DNA of 64,000 nt from DASQZT01 sp963728965 (GTDB lineage: Bacteria; Acidobacteriota; Terriglobia; Bryobacterales; Bryobacteraceae). A program made the position numbers and the translations under genes. Each line of letters starts with the position of its first letter. Position 1 is the first letter of the stretch. Positions 45,067 to 54,329 of the stretch are shown in pieces. The notes under the pieces are model-generated. The model was not told where the DNA came from, searched no databases, and worked only from the letters and a program-made list of their open reading frames with translations. The DNA lies in NCBI GenBank assembly GCA_963728965.1, contig CAVSMH010000010.1:124001-188000 (forward strand). Direction: 5' to 3'.

Positions 45067-45312
45067 ATGGTCAACCAGAAATACGCTACGCACGGCTACT
45101 GGCTTCTGGCCGGTATATTTGCCGGAGCGGCTGCCGCGCTGTTGATGGCGCCAAAGAACGGCCGCCGAACGCGGCGGCTGCTCCGGGAACGGGTGGAGGA
45201 TGCGGCCGAGTCCGTGTCCGATGCCCGCAAGGAGTTACGCGATCGCGGCCGGCGCATCGCCAAGGGCGCGGAAGTCTTCGTCAATCGCGCGAGTCACGCC
45301 ATCTCGCGCTGA
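45067..45312 (+). CDS. YtxH-domain small membrane protein
   Basis: An 81-aa protein with one N-terminal membrane segment (GYWLLAGIFAGAAAALLMAP) followed by the YtxH phrase APKNGRRTRRLLRERVEDAA and an amphipathic helix. YtxH proteins are linked to general stress responses in other bacteria. The ATG at 45067 has GGAGGA 7 bases upstream. A perfect 12-bp palindrome, GGGTTCGAACCC, lies at 45004-45015 in its upstream region and may be an operator. Confidence 0.85.
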   Translation: MVNQKYATHGYWLLAGIFAGAAAALLMAPKNGRRTRRLLRERVEDAAESVSDARKELRDRGRRIAKGAEVFVNRASHAISR

Positions 45313-45324
45313 CCGCGGGCGGCC

Positions 45325-46941
45325 TCATTCGCCGCCCGATTCCGGCGCGGCCTCGGAACCGCCTTCATCGTCGCGGATCTGCCGGTCCAGCTTACGGTCG
45401 GCTTCGGCCAGCAGGTTCTCGGCCGCGTGCATCGAAATGAACCCCTGGTTGGCGGACCGCTGGATGGAACTCTTCTCGGCCGCGATCAGCATACCTCTGG
45501 CCGTGCGGATCTCGTCGCTGGTAATGTCGTGGTTTTTTTGCTGTATGTCCGCAATGGCTGCCTGAACCTCGTGAACCTGCGCATCCAGTTCACTCTTGAG
45601 TTTTTCGTAGACCAGGTGCGAGATGGCATGGTCTCTCAGCATTAGTTCGAGTTCCCGCCGGCTCGCGGAATAGGCCGCGCTGCGCGCCTTGGCGACGTCG
45701 TAATCGTCTTCCCGCGCGGTTTCGATTCCCAACCAGCTCAGCAGCGGCTTTACGGTCAGCCCCTGAACGATGATCGAGAAGGCCACCACGCCGAACGCCA
45801 TGGCCAGAATATCGGTGCGATACGGCACGTCGCGGCGAAGGCTCAACGCCAGCGCCATGGAGACGCTGCCGTGGATTCCGCCCCACACCAGCACGTGCAG
45901 CCAGCGCAGCGGAATCGCCGCTCCCATCAACCGGCTGCCGGCCCCGATCAGGTACACCGAAACGGCCCGCCCCAACAGCACCGTCACCGTCGCCAGCAGG
46001 ATCCCGCGCCAGGATTCGATCAGGTTGGTGACGTGCACTTCGATCCCGATCAGCAGGAAAACCAGCGAGTTGATCACGAACGAAACATATTCCCAGAACG
46101 ACCGCAGCGCCACCCGCGTGCGGGCGCTCATCCCCACTTCCAGTCCGAAATTGCCCGTCATCAACCCGGCGCACACGGTGGCAATCACGCCCGAAACGTG
46201 CAGGTGTTCCGCAATCAGGTACGAGCTGTAAGCCAGGATCGTGGTGAGCGTGATTTCAATCTGCGGGTCGTCTACGCGCTCCGTCAGCTTGCCGAACATG
46301 TAGCCGAGCCCCAGCCCCAGCGCCACCCCGCCCAGCGTCACCACGGCAAAACTGCGGATGCCGCTGAGGACGTTGATATCGCCGCTGGCCAGCCCCGCCA
46401 GAATGATCTGGAAGATGACCACCGAAGTGCCGTCGTTGAACAGGCTCTCGCTCTCGATGATCACCGAAAGGCGCTTCGACACTCCCAGGTCTTTGAATAG
46501 CGCCACCACGGAAATCGGATCGGTCGCCGAAATCAGCGCGCCGAACAGCAGGGCCGGCAGCAGGCTCAGCCCGACCACCCAGTGCACCGCGTAACCGGTG
46601 ATCACCGTCGCCACCAGCACGCCCACCACCGCCAGCAGCAGGATCGGGCCCAGGTTCTCACGCAGCCGCCGGATGTTGATGTTGATCCCCGATTCGAACA
46701 GCAGCGCGGGCAGGAACAGGATCAGAATGATGTCCGGCGTCAAAATCTGCACCGGCTGTCCCTGCCCCAGAACCTTGAGAATGGGCAGGCGGAACAGGTC
46801 GATAGCGAAGCCCCCGGCCACCAGGGCCACCGTGTACGGCACGCGGAACCGCTTCGTCACCAGGGCGATCAGCGACGCCGCAATCAGCAGCCACAACAGG
46901 AACTCGATAACCGAAGCCGGGGACATTCGAACCACGATCAT
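45325..46941 (-). CDS. CPA1-family sodium/proton antiporter (NhaP-type)
   Basis: A 538-aa antiporter with about twelve membrane helices in residues 5-420 and a cytoplasmic C-terminal coiled region of about 120 residues. Family signatures are visible: ISATDPISVVALFKDLG, ESLFNDGTSVV (the acidic pair of the ion site) and GGIHGSVSMALALSL. The start is taken at ATG 46941, with 46926 an alternative; the longer frame to 47028 overlaps the divergent gene. It should exchange Na+ or K+ for protons in the inner membrane. It is divergent from the ATPase-MscS operon with about 90 bp between. Confidence 0.92.
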   Translation of the reverse strand: MIVVRMSPASVIEFLLWLLIAASLIALVTKRFRVPYTVALVAGGFAIDLFRLPILKVLGQGQPVQILTPDIILILFLPALLFESGININIRRLRENLGPILLLAVVGVLVATVITGYAVHWVVGLSLLPALLFGALISATDPISVVALFKDLGVSKRLSVIIESESLFNDGTSVVIFQIILAGLASGDINVLSGIRSFAVVTLGGVALGLGLGYMFGKLTERVDDPQIEITLTTILAYSSYLIAEHLHVSGVIATVCAGLMTGNFGLEVGMSARTRVALRSFWEYVSFVINSLVFLLIGIEVHVTNLIESWRGILLATVTVLLGRAVSVYLIGAGSRLMGAAIPLRWLHVLVWGGIHGSVSMALALSLRRDVPYRTDILAMAFGVVAFSIIVQGLTVKPLLSWLGIETAREDDYDVAKARSAAYSASRRELELMLRDHAISHLVYEKLKSELDAQVHEVQAAIADIQQKNHDITSDEIRTARGMLIAAEKSSIQRSANQGFISMHAAENLLAEADRKLDRQIRDDEGGSEAAPESGGE

Positions 46942-47033
46942 CGCACAGCCGGCCTCTTCCGGCCGTGCCGATCCGGGTATATGTTTGTAGGGAAGGTCCG
47001 CCGGCCGCGGCACTGGTGAATCTGCCAACGAGA

Positions 47034-49814
47034 ATGCCCTTCGACAGCGCCATCTGGAACGAATTCGGTAAGGAACTGGAGTCGCGAACGGCCCAACTGA
47101 CGAGCGAATTCGCCGGTGCGTGGAAGGACATTTCCGCGTTGATCGCGCTGCAGCGGGAATCGTTCGCCACGCTCCGCAATCCCGAGCCGCCGGCCGAGCG
47201 GCTGCAGTTCCTGGATGCCTTTTTCGGGAATGCCGCCCCGACCCTGCTCTCCGAGCCGCTGGCGGTGTATGTGCAAAAACGGCCCCTGCAGCGGTCGCTC
47301 GCCGCCATGGAGGAGTGCGAGTCGGTGCTGGGCGACCTCCTGCGCCGGCTTCCCAAGGTCGCCGAACTCAGCGGCCGCGAGGTGGTCGAGCTGACCGGCG
47401 CGGATCGCCGCTCGCAGATGGCGCTGTGGCGATCGCTGCATCGTAAGCCGAAAGCGGTTCACCTGCGCGATGCCGCCTCCGATCGCCTGGAGCGAATCGT
47501 TCTCTCCCGGGCCCCGCTCGATGGCGCTTTCCAACTGCTGCTGGCCGAATCTTCCCTGCACCTGCTGGTACCGTGGCAGACCTGTCGGCGCGCTTTTCTG
47601 GCGGCCCTCGCCCAGTCCGACCGGGAACGGGTGGATGTCGAACGCGCGCGCGAGTGGTGGATCGATGCGGCCGGCCGCTACGAGCAGCGCGCGGCCCTGC
47701 TCCTGGCGCGCTATGAGGCATGGGCGCGGTCGATCGCGCCGGCCCTCGGCCAGGCGCTCGTGCGGAATCCCCAGCCCGCTTCTGCCGGCCGGCGCGCCCA
47801 ATGGGCCAAACAGCATCGCGAGCACCTCAGTTTCTGGTCGCGCCAGCAGCGCGCCGTCCGCTCCGTAGTCGATCTGGAACTGCACCTGGCGCGGCTGGCC
47901 TGTGACACCGGTCTCGAGACCGGTGCCAGCCTGGAATCGCTCGATGCCGAACACACCGAGCTGGTCGAGGAACTCGATGCCGCCATCTGCTGGCTTCAGG
48001 AGTGGCCCGATGGCGAAGCCTGCGACGCCTTTCCACAGCCCAAAGCGAGGCTGCTGTCTTCCGAGGAACGCATCTCGGAGTGGCTGCGCCGCGCCTCCGC
48101 CCGCGTGCGAGAGGAACTGCCGGCTGCCATCGAAACGGTCGTGCCGCGCCAGGCGCTGCCCGGCTGGCGCAAGCCGTGGCGCGATCTCGAACCCGCCAAA
48201 GTGTTGCTCGGCGCGCTCACTACCGCCGGCGCGCCGCTGCTGCTGGCCGGCTTTCGGGAAGTGCAGGAGGTCCACCGCGCCATCGTCCGCGAAATCGAGC
48301 GCGCGCGCGAAGTCGTCGATTTCGGAGTCGAAACCGCGCGCCTGGAGCGCGGCTCCGGAGAGGCGTTCGCCCGCGAGGCCGTCCGCAACGCCTCCACCCT
48401 GCTGAGCTATCAAAAAGGAGCTACGCCCGAAATCCGCCCCGCCGTCGAGGCGAGCGCCGCCCGCGCCGCTGCCGCCGTGCTGCTCGAAGGCGATCTCGCC
48501 CTCGAGAAGGGCCGCATCGGCCTGTTGGCCCATGTCACCCGCCAGCGCGGCGGCCGTGCCTGGCGCCAGTTCCGCGCCACGACCGGGCGCGCGGTGCAGG
48601 CCGGTTCGCAGCGGCTATGGGCGGCCACGCGCGCGGTGTTCCGCTGGGTGCTGCTCAGAATCGGCTGGATCTCCGCTTCCCGTCCGCAGATCGAACCGGT
48701 GATTCGCCGCGCCGACCTCGCCGATACCCTCGACGTCCATTTGCACGCCCGCGACCTGCCCATGATCTACCGCCGGCTCTTCCGGCTCGCGCCCGTCGAA
48801 GATCCCCGCTTCCTGGTCGGCCGCGACGCCGAAATGGCCGGCTTTGCCGATGCCCTGAAGCGATGGGAAGCCGGCAAGGGCGCCAGCGTCATCGTCATCG
48901 GCGCGCGCGGCAGCGGCAAGACCAGCCTCATCAATTGCGCCGCCTCCGGTGTCTTCGCCCGCTGCGACGTGGTCCGCGGCCAGTTCTGCGAACGGCTGGA
49001 GACGGCCGCGCAGATGGCCGGGTTCGTGCGCGACCTTCTCCGCGTTCCCACCCATGCCGATCCCGCCGCCGCCCTCGCCGAGCGGCGCCGCGTCATCCTG
49101 ATCGAGGAATTCGAGCGCACCTTCCTGCGCACCGTCAACGGATTCGATGCCCTGCGCATGCTGCTCGACCTCATGTATTCCACCGGCCGCAGCACCTTGT
49201 GGGTGTTCAGCGTCAACGAGACCGCCTATCGGTACCTGGAGGCCGTGGCCGGCCTCGGGCGCCACTTCTCGCACCACATCAACGCCATGTCGGTGCGCCA
49301 GGCAGACCTCACCAACGCCATCCTGCAACGCCACGGGCTCTCCGGCCTGCGCCTGGAATTCGCCCCGCTCCCGGTGCAGGATCCGCGAGTCAGCGGCGTC
49401 CGCCGCTTCCTGGGTTTTGAGCAGGATCCTCAGAAGCTCTTCCTGGATGCGCTCTACGAACAGTCCGAGGGCATCTTCCGCGCCGCCTTCGAATTGTGGC
49501 AGGGCTCCATCGAAAGGGTCGAAGGAGGCATCGTTCATATGCGGCAGCCGCTGGCGCCCGATTACGAGAAGCTGGTTTCGGAAATGACTCTGGAGGACTG
49601 CTTCATGCTCAAAGCCATCCTCCAGCACGGCAGCCTCACCGCCGCGGAACTGGCCCGCGTGTTGGCCACCAGCCGGGAAGACAGCGTGCGCCAGTTGAAG
49701 CGCCTGCACCTGTTGGAAGTGCTCGAACCCGAGCCGGCCAGCCCCGGAGTGCGCGTGCGGCCCGAGGCCGGCCGCCTGGTGCGCGAAACCCTCAGCCTGA
49801 GGAACCTGCTCTAG
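47034..49814 (+). CDS. Large ATPase with C-terminal winged helix, STAND/AAA-like
   Basis: A 926-aa protein not matched to a named family. Residues 1-580 are helical, Arg/Ala-rich and unrecognised. From about 595 comes an AAA/Orc-like NTPase domain: LVGRDAEM, Walker A GARGSGKTS (623-631) and Walker B VILIEE (687-692), a sensor-like VNET, and a C-terminal winged helix (MLKAILQHGSLTAAELARVL). ATG 47034 is chosen, with GTG 47016 as alternative. The MscS gene begins 12 bases after its stop with AGGAGGA in between, so the two act together. An ATP-driven sensor gating or tethering a channel is one reading, but unproven. Confidence 0.85.
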   Translation: MPFDSAIWNEFGKELESRTAQLTSEFAGAWKDISALIALQRESFATLRNPEPPAERLQFLDAFFGNAAPTLLSEPLAVYVQKRPLQRSLAAMEECESVLGDLLRRLPKVAELSGREVVELTGADRRSQMALWRSLHRKPKAVHLRDAASDRLERIVLSRAPLDGAFQLLLAESSLHLLVPWQTCRRAFLAALAQSDRERVDVERAREWWIDAAGRYEQRAALLLARYEAWARSIAPALGQALVRNPQPASAGRRAQWAKQHREHLSFWSRQQRAVRSVVDLELHLARLACDTGLETGASLESLDAEHTELVEELDAAICWLQEWPDGEACDAFPQPKARLLSSEERISEWLRRASARVREELPAAIETVVPRQALPGWRKPWRDLEPAKVLLGALTTAGAPLLLAGFREVQEVHRAIVREIERAREVVDFGVETARLERGSGEAFAREAVRNASTLLSYQKGATPEIRPAVEASAARAAAAVLLEGDLALEKGRIGLLAHVTRQRGGRAWRQFRATTGRAVQAGSQRLWAATRAVFRWVLLRIGWISASRPQIEPVIRRADLADTLDVHLHARDLPMIYRRLFRLAPVEDPRFLVGRDAEMAGFADALKRWEAGKGASVIVIGARGSGKTSLINCAASGVFARCDVVRGQFCERLETAAQMAGFVRDLLRVPTHADPAAALAERRRVILIEEFERTFLRTVNGFDALRMLLDLMYSTGRSTLWVFSVNETAYRYLEAVAGLGRHFSHHINAMSVRQADLTNAILQRHGLSGLRLEFAPLPVQDPRVSGVRRFLGFEQDPQKLFLDALYEQSEGIFRAAFELWQGSIERVEGGIVHMRQPLAPDYEKLVSEMTLEDCFMLKAILQHGSLTAAELARVLATSREDSVRQLKRLHLLEVLEPEPASPGVRVRPEAGRLVRETLSLRNLL

Positions 49815-49826
49815 GAGGAATGTCCG

Positions 49827-50663
49827 ATGCACACTGATTCCCTCGCGTTGTTTCTGCTCCAGGACAACCCCCAGATGAACTTTCTCCGCTATTTCACCAT
49901 CACCCGGATCGCCACCGTGATGATGATCTTCGCCCTCACCTGGGTGCTGATCCGCTACGCCACCAGGATCCTCGATCTGGTCAGCCTGCGCGGGCCGCGG
50001 GCGCGCTTCGCGGTGAAATGGATCGAGCCGGTGCTGCGCATCGGGCTCTGGTTCCTGGCCGGTTTCGCGGCGTTCGACCTGCTGTCTCCCTCCCGCGAAA
50101 CGTTTTTCGCGGCGGTCGGTTCGGTGGCCATCGCCATCGGCCTGGGCGCGCAGGATCTGATCAAGAACCTGGTGGGCGGCCTGGTGGTGGTGGCCGACCG
50201 GCCCTATCAGCTTGGCGACCGCGTCCGCATCGGCACGGCCTACGGCGAGATCGATCACATCGGCCTGCGCAGTACCAAGCTCACCACCTCGGACGACACC
50301 CGCGTCACCATCCCCAACTCGGACATCCTCACCAACGAGGTGTTCAACTCCAACTCCGGCGTGGCCGACTGCCAGGTGGTGACCGACGTTTTTCTGCCGC
50401 CCGAAACGGACCCCGCGCTGGCGTCCCGCATTGGCCAGGAGGTGGCCTACACCTCGCCTTTCACCTATCTTGCCAAACCCGTCACGGTGCTCCTCCTGGA
50501 CGAGTTCGACCGGCGCCCGTATTTGAAGCTCCGCATCAAGGCATACGTGTTCGACCATCGCTACGAGCCGCGCATGCAGAGCGACATCACCTCCCGCGCC
50601 AAAACCGAGTTCCTGCGGCTGGGCCTGCTGAAGGCATGGGGCGGCACGGATGGGGAAGTTTGA
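49827..50663 (+). CDS. MscS-family mechanosensitive channel
   Basis: A 278-aa channel with three membrane helices (about 20-45, 68-90 and 95-120). The pore helix AAVGSVAIAIGLGAQDLIKN and the following GGLVVVADRPYQLGDRV match MscS; the beta domain (TRVTIPNSDILTNEVFN) and the C-terminal alpha/beta part complete the fold. It follows the large ATPase gene by 12 bases with a strong ribosome site, so it is made together with it. Typical MscS channels release solutes under osmotic shock; pairing with an NTPase is unusual. Confidence 0.94.
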   Translation: MHTDSLALFLLQDNPQMNFLRYFTITRIATVMMIFALTWVLIRYATRILDLVSLRGPRARFAVKWIEPVLRIGLWFLAGFAAFDLLSPSRETFFAAVGSVAIAIGLGAQDLIKNLVGGLVVVADRPYQLGDRVRIGTAYGEIDHIGLRSTKLTTSDDTRVTIPNSDILTNEVFNSNSGVADCQVVTDVFLPPETDPALASRIGQEVAYTSPFTYLAKPVTVLLLDEFDRRPYLKLRIKAYVFDHRYEPRMQSDITSRAKTEFLRLGLLKAWGGTDGEV

Positions 50664-50767
50664 TCGGCCTTCCGATGGGGAGGCGCGTCGCTGGACAGAC
50701 GGCTCTTTGCGCCTTTGGCGCCTTGAGAACGGCTGCCCCGGGAGGGCCGCTGCTCTATTCTGAGGAC

Positions 50768-50833
50768 ATGGATCGTGAGCAAATCGCGCAGGGCTGCCTC
50801 GACCAGGCCGGACGGCTGGCAGCCCTCAGTTAG
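50768..50833 (+). CDS. Possible 21-codon small ORF
   Basis: ATG at 50768 with GAGGA four bases upstream opens a 21-residue frame (MDREQIAQGCLDQAGRLAALS) ending in TAG. It is amphipathic and could be a small peptide or a degraded gene end. There is no other support, and chance occurrence is quite possible. Confidence 0.2.
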   Translation: MDREQIAQGCLDQAGRLAALS

Positions 50834-50862
50834 CATGGCTGCGCCGTCTTCGCGCCGCTCCC

Positions 50863-50880
50863 CGGCCGGAGGTCCGGCCG
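50863..50880. terminator. Hairpin between the MscS gene and the convergent 73-aa gene
   Basis: CGGCCGGA-gg-TCCGGCCG is a perfect inverted repeat (stem at 50863-50870 with 50873-50880) lying 3 bases beyond the stop of the 73-aa gene. In RNA the top would open to a larger loop. No T tract follows, so termination is only possible. Confidence 0.35.
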
Positions 50881-50883
50881 CGA

Positions 50884-51105
50884 CTACGCCGCCTCGGGCA
50901 ACTCGTGCCGGTCGGCGGGGTCGAGCAAACCGGTATTGAATGCCAGGCGCAGCGGGACCTCGCGCAGGTGCATCGGGTCGACGCCTCGTGCCGGCTGCCG
51001 CTTCTCCCACCCGTTCTCCGTGGCGGGAAACATAAACCAGCCGGTCCCTTCCACGTATGCGATCCAGTGCTGATAGTGAACCGCGCTGCGATAGAGCTTT
51101 GTCAT
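50884..51105 (-). CDS. Small conserved-looking protein of unknown function
   Basis: A 73-aa protein (MTKLYRSAVHYQHWIAYVEG onward) with GGAAGG before the ATG at 51105. It is aromatic-rich in the first half (WIAYVEGTGWFMFPA) and basic in the middle, with no Cys or signal. The compact sequence and ribosome site speak for a real gene. No family is recognised. It is convergent with the ATPase-MscS operon and followed by a hairpin. Confidence 0.65.
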   Translation of the reverse strand: MTKLYRSAVHYQHWIAYVEGTGWFMFPATENGWEKRQPARGVDPMHLREVPLRLAFNTGLLDPADRHELPEAA

Positions 51106-51412
51106 TTTCAACCTTCCTTCTTGAGCTGCTGGTACTGCCGCACGGGCGCGGGCCGCGTGAATTTGCAGTTCGCTACGCATCCCTTGTTCTTGCACGTGAG
51201 ACAGACACGCTTCTGAGTCATTGGAGCTACATTACCGGAACGCGGTGAGGGCTTTCAAGGAGAATTGCGCGGGGTGGCTGTACCCGCTGTTGGGGGGGCT
51301 AGGCGCGCCGGAAGCGGTTCATGCGGTCGCCGAGCAACATCGCGGACGCGACGACCAAGACTGGGGCACATCCGAGCACAACCGTCGCGCGACGCCTTCT
51401 ACGGAGCCTTCG
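51106..51412. other. Gene-free stretch upstream of the 73-aa gene and after the PAP2 gene
   Basis: About 307 bases without a supported gene. On the minus strand a 26-codon hydrophobic frame (LGCAPVLVVASAMLLGDRMNRF) follows the PAP2 stop, without ribosome site. The part near 51106-51200 must hold the promoter of the 73-aa gene, but no clear boxes are seen. Confidence 0.5.
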
Positions 51413-51952
51413 CTACGCCTGCATCAGCTTGACCGCGGCCAATGCGATCCCGGTGCCGATGGCGGCCCCGGCGAGGACGTCGCTCAGGAAATGCATCCCC
51501 AGGAGAATGCGCGAGGCCGCAACGCTCAGTGCGCAAAACAGCAGTCCCATGGCCAGGTCGGGGTAGAACGAACTCAACGATACCGCGACGGCGAAGGCGG
51601 TGATGGTATGGCCGGACGGAAACGAAAAGCGGTCGGGTGGCAGCAGGGTGGCCCAGCAGTGCGGCTCGAACACGCACGGGCGGCGGCGGCCGGTGGCCCT
51701 TTTCAGACGAAGGAACAGCAGGATTCCCAGGCCGACGGAGAGCGCCCCCGCGCCCAGGGCGCGGAACCGGTCATCGCCGCCGAACAGCAGGACGATCAGC
51801 GCCATGGCATACCAGAGCCAGCCATCGCCGCCGCGCGTCGCCGCCAGCATCCACAGCCGGATCCACTGCGGCGCCGGCCAGCGATTGATGCGGCGCATCA
51901 GTGTGTGGTCGCGGTGTGCGATGAAGTTCAGCATGGCGTCGGCGCGAGTCAT
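51413..51952 (-). CDS. PAP2-family membrane phosphatase
   Basis: A 179-aa integral membrane enzyme with five or six helices. The three motifs of the family are present: KRATGRRRP, PSGHT and SRILLGMHFLSDV with catalytic histidines in the last two. It should remove phosphate from lipid phosphates such as undecaprenyl or phosphatidylglycerol phosphate on the outer face of the membrane. It is monocistronic. The 238-bp upstream region is AT-richer than its surroundings and probably contains its promoter. Confidence 0.92.
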   Translation of the reverse strand: MTRADAMLNFIAHRDHTLMRRINRWPAPQWIRLWMLAATRGGDGWLWYAMALIVLLFGGDDRFRALGAGALSVGLGILLFLRLKRATGRRRPCVFEPHCWATLLPPDRFSFPSGHTITAFAVAVSLSSFYPDLAMGLLFCALSVAASRILLGMHFLSDVLAGAAIGTGIALAAVKLMQA

Positions 51953-52190
51953 GCGGCCCCCTCCGCCGTGCGGACGGCCCAGGCAGGCCCCCGCGAATCC
52001 ATGTGCAGATCCCGTGCCATCCCGGTCGTGGAAAAGCCGTTGTTCCCACGTTTCACAATGTGAGGAACGGAACGTACCCGGCGGCTAGGGGAACCCTCGC
52101 ACCGCATACCTCATTCATAAAGCACGAACCAACACAATTCGGTGACACATCGGGAAAACATTCGTTAATCCGTGTGATTTTGGAGGCGTT

Positions 52191-53060
52191 TCAGCCGACG
52201 ATCTCCAGCAGATTGCCTTCGCTGTCTTCGACCTGCGCTTCGTAGAAGCCATCGCCGGTGACGCGGGGTTCGCTCACCACAGGGACGCCGGCGGCCTTCA
52301 TGCGGCGCACGAGATTGTCCACCGCATTGCGCGATCCCACGGAAATGGCGATGTGGGCGTGGCGCGGCGCTTCGCCGGGCGCGGCCATGAGCTCGAGCGG
52401 AGCGCCGGAGGCGAGGGTCAGGAAGTAGGATTCGAATGGGCGGCGCGCGCTGGTGTAGCGTGGGCCGGCGTGGGCTTGGAACCAGCGCTCGTAAAACGCG
52501 CGGGCGCGGGGGAGGTCGGCAACCCACGCCGCCACGTGCGCGATCTGTCCCGGCGGGGTCGCGGCATCGATGCGGGCGTCCAGCCGGTCGAGCAGCGTAT
52601 CGATGGCTGCCAACAAGTCTTCGGGCGCGAGGACCCGGCGCACCAGGGTTGCCCACTCGTCGGGAAGTGCGCCGAGCAGACGCTTCTCGCCCGGGTGCGG
52701 CCGGCGCTCCAGGGCGAACCAGATGTCGAAGAACGAGGCCAGCAGCGCGGCCACGCGATGATTGCAACTCACCGGATCGCCGCGCTCCAGCGCCAGCGCG
52801 ATCTGCGCGCGGTAGGAGGACCGGTTCTTTCGCAGCACCGGGAGGTTCTTGGCCAGAATGGCGCGCTGGAGTTCGCGCGGGTAGGAGCACCGCGCGCGCT
52901 CCTGCAAGGCGCCATACCAGCCGCGTGGATCGAACAGCGCCTCCGAGTGCAGCACGTTGTACCAGAAACAGGTGCTGTACCCGAGGGAGGCCTGATGGCG
53001 CACGAGTACCCGATCGAGTTCCTGTTCGATCCATCCGGGCGAGCGGTACATCACGTCCAA
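52191..53060 (-). CDS. C-terminal remnant: DUF4037-like plus VOC domain (possibly still translated)
   Basis: From the internal GTG/ATG near 53060-53051 this remnant could still make a 286-289 aa protein: a helical DUF4037-like part (about 1-165, LVRHQASLGYSTCFWYNVLH) and a VOC domain (about 170-289, IAHVAAWVADLPRARAFYERWF to EAQVEDSEGNLLEIVG). Without the nucleotidyltransferase half it should not transfer nucleotides. There is no clear ribosome site before the internal start, so translation is doubtful. Confidence 0.6.
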   Translation of the reverse strand: MDVMYRSPGWIEQELDRVLVRHQASLGYSTCFWYNVLHSEALFDPRGWYGALQERARCSYPRELQRAILAKNLPVLRKNRSSYRAQIALALERGDPVSCNHRVAALLASFFDIWFALERRPHPGEKRLLGALPDEWATLVRRVLAPEDLLAAIDTLLDRLDARIDAATPPGQIAHVAAWVADLPRARAFYERWFQAHAGPRYTSARRPFESYFLTLASGAPLELMAAPGEAPRHAHIAISVGSRNAVDNLVRRMKAAGVPVVSEPRVTGDGFYEAQVEDSEGNLLEIVG

Positions 53061-53137
53061 TCCGATGCCGGTCTCCGCGTCGCGCCACTCGTCGCCGGGC
53101 TCCCAGAAGCGGTTATCGATTTCGGCGCCTGGTCCGG

Positions 53138-53141
53138 CTAG
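53138..53141. repeat. Target-site duplication CTAG, left copy
   Basis: CTAG directly outside the left inverted repeat; identical to 54642-54645. It supplies the stop codon TAG of the transposase frame (codons GGC TGC TAG, of which the last C and TAG are target bases). Confidence 0.85.
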
Positions 53142-54329
53142 CAGCCCGTGTCAGAAGTAGGCGTTTTCCAGGCAGCCAGCCCGAAGCAAATTACTTGATA
53201 TATGCCTGAATCGGCTGGCAGCATGGCCCTCGCGCCGCCGCTTTGCATTGCAAAGCTCTCACTCCTTTGTTCTGGTGCTCGTGATGTCGCCCAGAGCCAC
53301 GAAAAAATGCGCGCGAACAGCATAAACGGTTGCAAAGAAAGCCCCTGTAACCGCCGGGGCTTCCCCACTCCCATGGTCTGGCGCAGGATCAACGAGAGAT
53401 TGAACGCGGCTCCGTGCACCAGTAGTCGCTTCAGAATGTTCTTCCGACCCCGCAGGTGCACCCGTCTCATTCCGCCGGTCTCGTATAGGTGTGCGAAGCT
53501 CCGCTCCGTCAGTTCGCTCCGCAACTTCTGGAGTCGCTTGTTGCGGTCGCCGCGCCCACGCCGCCGGTTTTCATAGGTCCGCTTCTGCTCTTCCTCCTTC
53601 CCCTCACCTTGCCAGTTTCGCCGCCCACGCTCCGGCTCGGGGATGTAGCATCGGACTTCCTGCTCATGTACTTTCTTCAGCACCGCGCCGCTGTGATAGC
53701 CCTTGTCCGCTACCACCTCTTCGACTCCATGTTCGTTGATCTCGCGGGCCACAGCTTGCGCTTCTTCCAGGGTCCGGTGGATCGTCGTCGTGTCCCCTTC
53801 ATTGGCCGGCTGCAGCGTCACTGCCAGCAGCGCCCCACTGGTCAGATCCACTGCATGCTCGGCCTTGTGCGCCAGGTGCGTCCGCCCATCCTTCATTTTG
53901 GTGATTCGGGCGTCGGGGTCACTGGGGCTCATCCACTCCTGATTCGATCCTTTCTTCTTTCGCTTGCGGTCCAGTCGTGCCAACTGTTCGCGCGTCGGGT
54001 TCTCGATCCCGGCGGCCTTGGCCAGTTCCTTCAGATAGTCGTTGTAGCTTTGTCCGTTGTCCCGCCGCACGATGCTTTTCAGCGCCGCATTGGCTTCCAG
54101 CGTAGTGGCATCAATCGATACGGTCCGTCCGCTGACCAGTCCCTCTTGATCGAGGATCTTCAGCACCCAGCGGAACACGGCCTTGTGCGTCTCCAGCCAA
54201 TACAATCGCCGCGTGCGCGAAATCGTGGAATGATCCGGCGTGGCCTCATCCAGCGCGTAGCCCAGGAATTTCCGTAACGACAGAGAGTCGGCTGTCCGCC
54301 ACGCGATTCCTCGCTCCGAATCGAGGCCC
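53138..54329 (-). CDS. Transposase, second frame (DDE catalytic part)
   Basis: The main part of the transposase; the first ATG in this frame is at 54205 (MYWLETHKAVFRW), but the frame is open to the T run at 54332. Catalytic residues lie in SIDATTLEANAAL (Asp), EGDTTTI (Asp) and ERSFAHLYETGG (Glu), with ADKGYHS between, as in IS4/IS5-superfamily DDE enzymes. With a one-base shift the full protein has 476 residues. Its stop codon comes from the CTAG target duplication. Either slippage at T8 makes it active or the element is a mutant. Confidence 0.85.

Noticed and set aside
51300..51412. Hydrophobic minus-strand frame after the PAP2 stop
   Set aside because: Only 26 codons from the first possible start, no ribosome site and no family resemblance.
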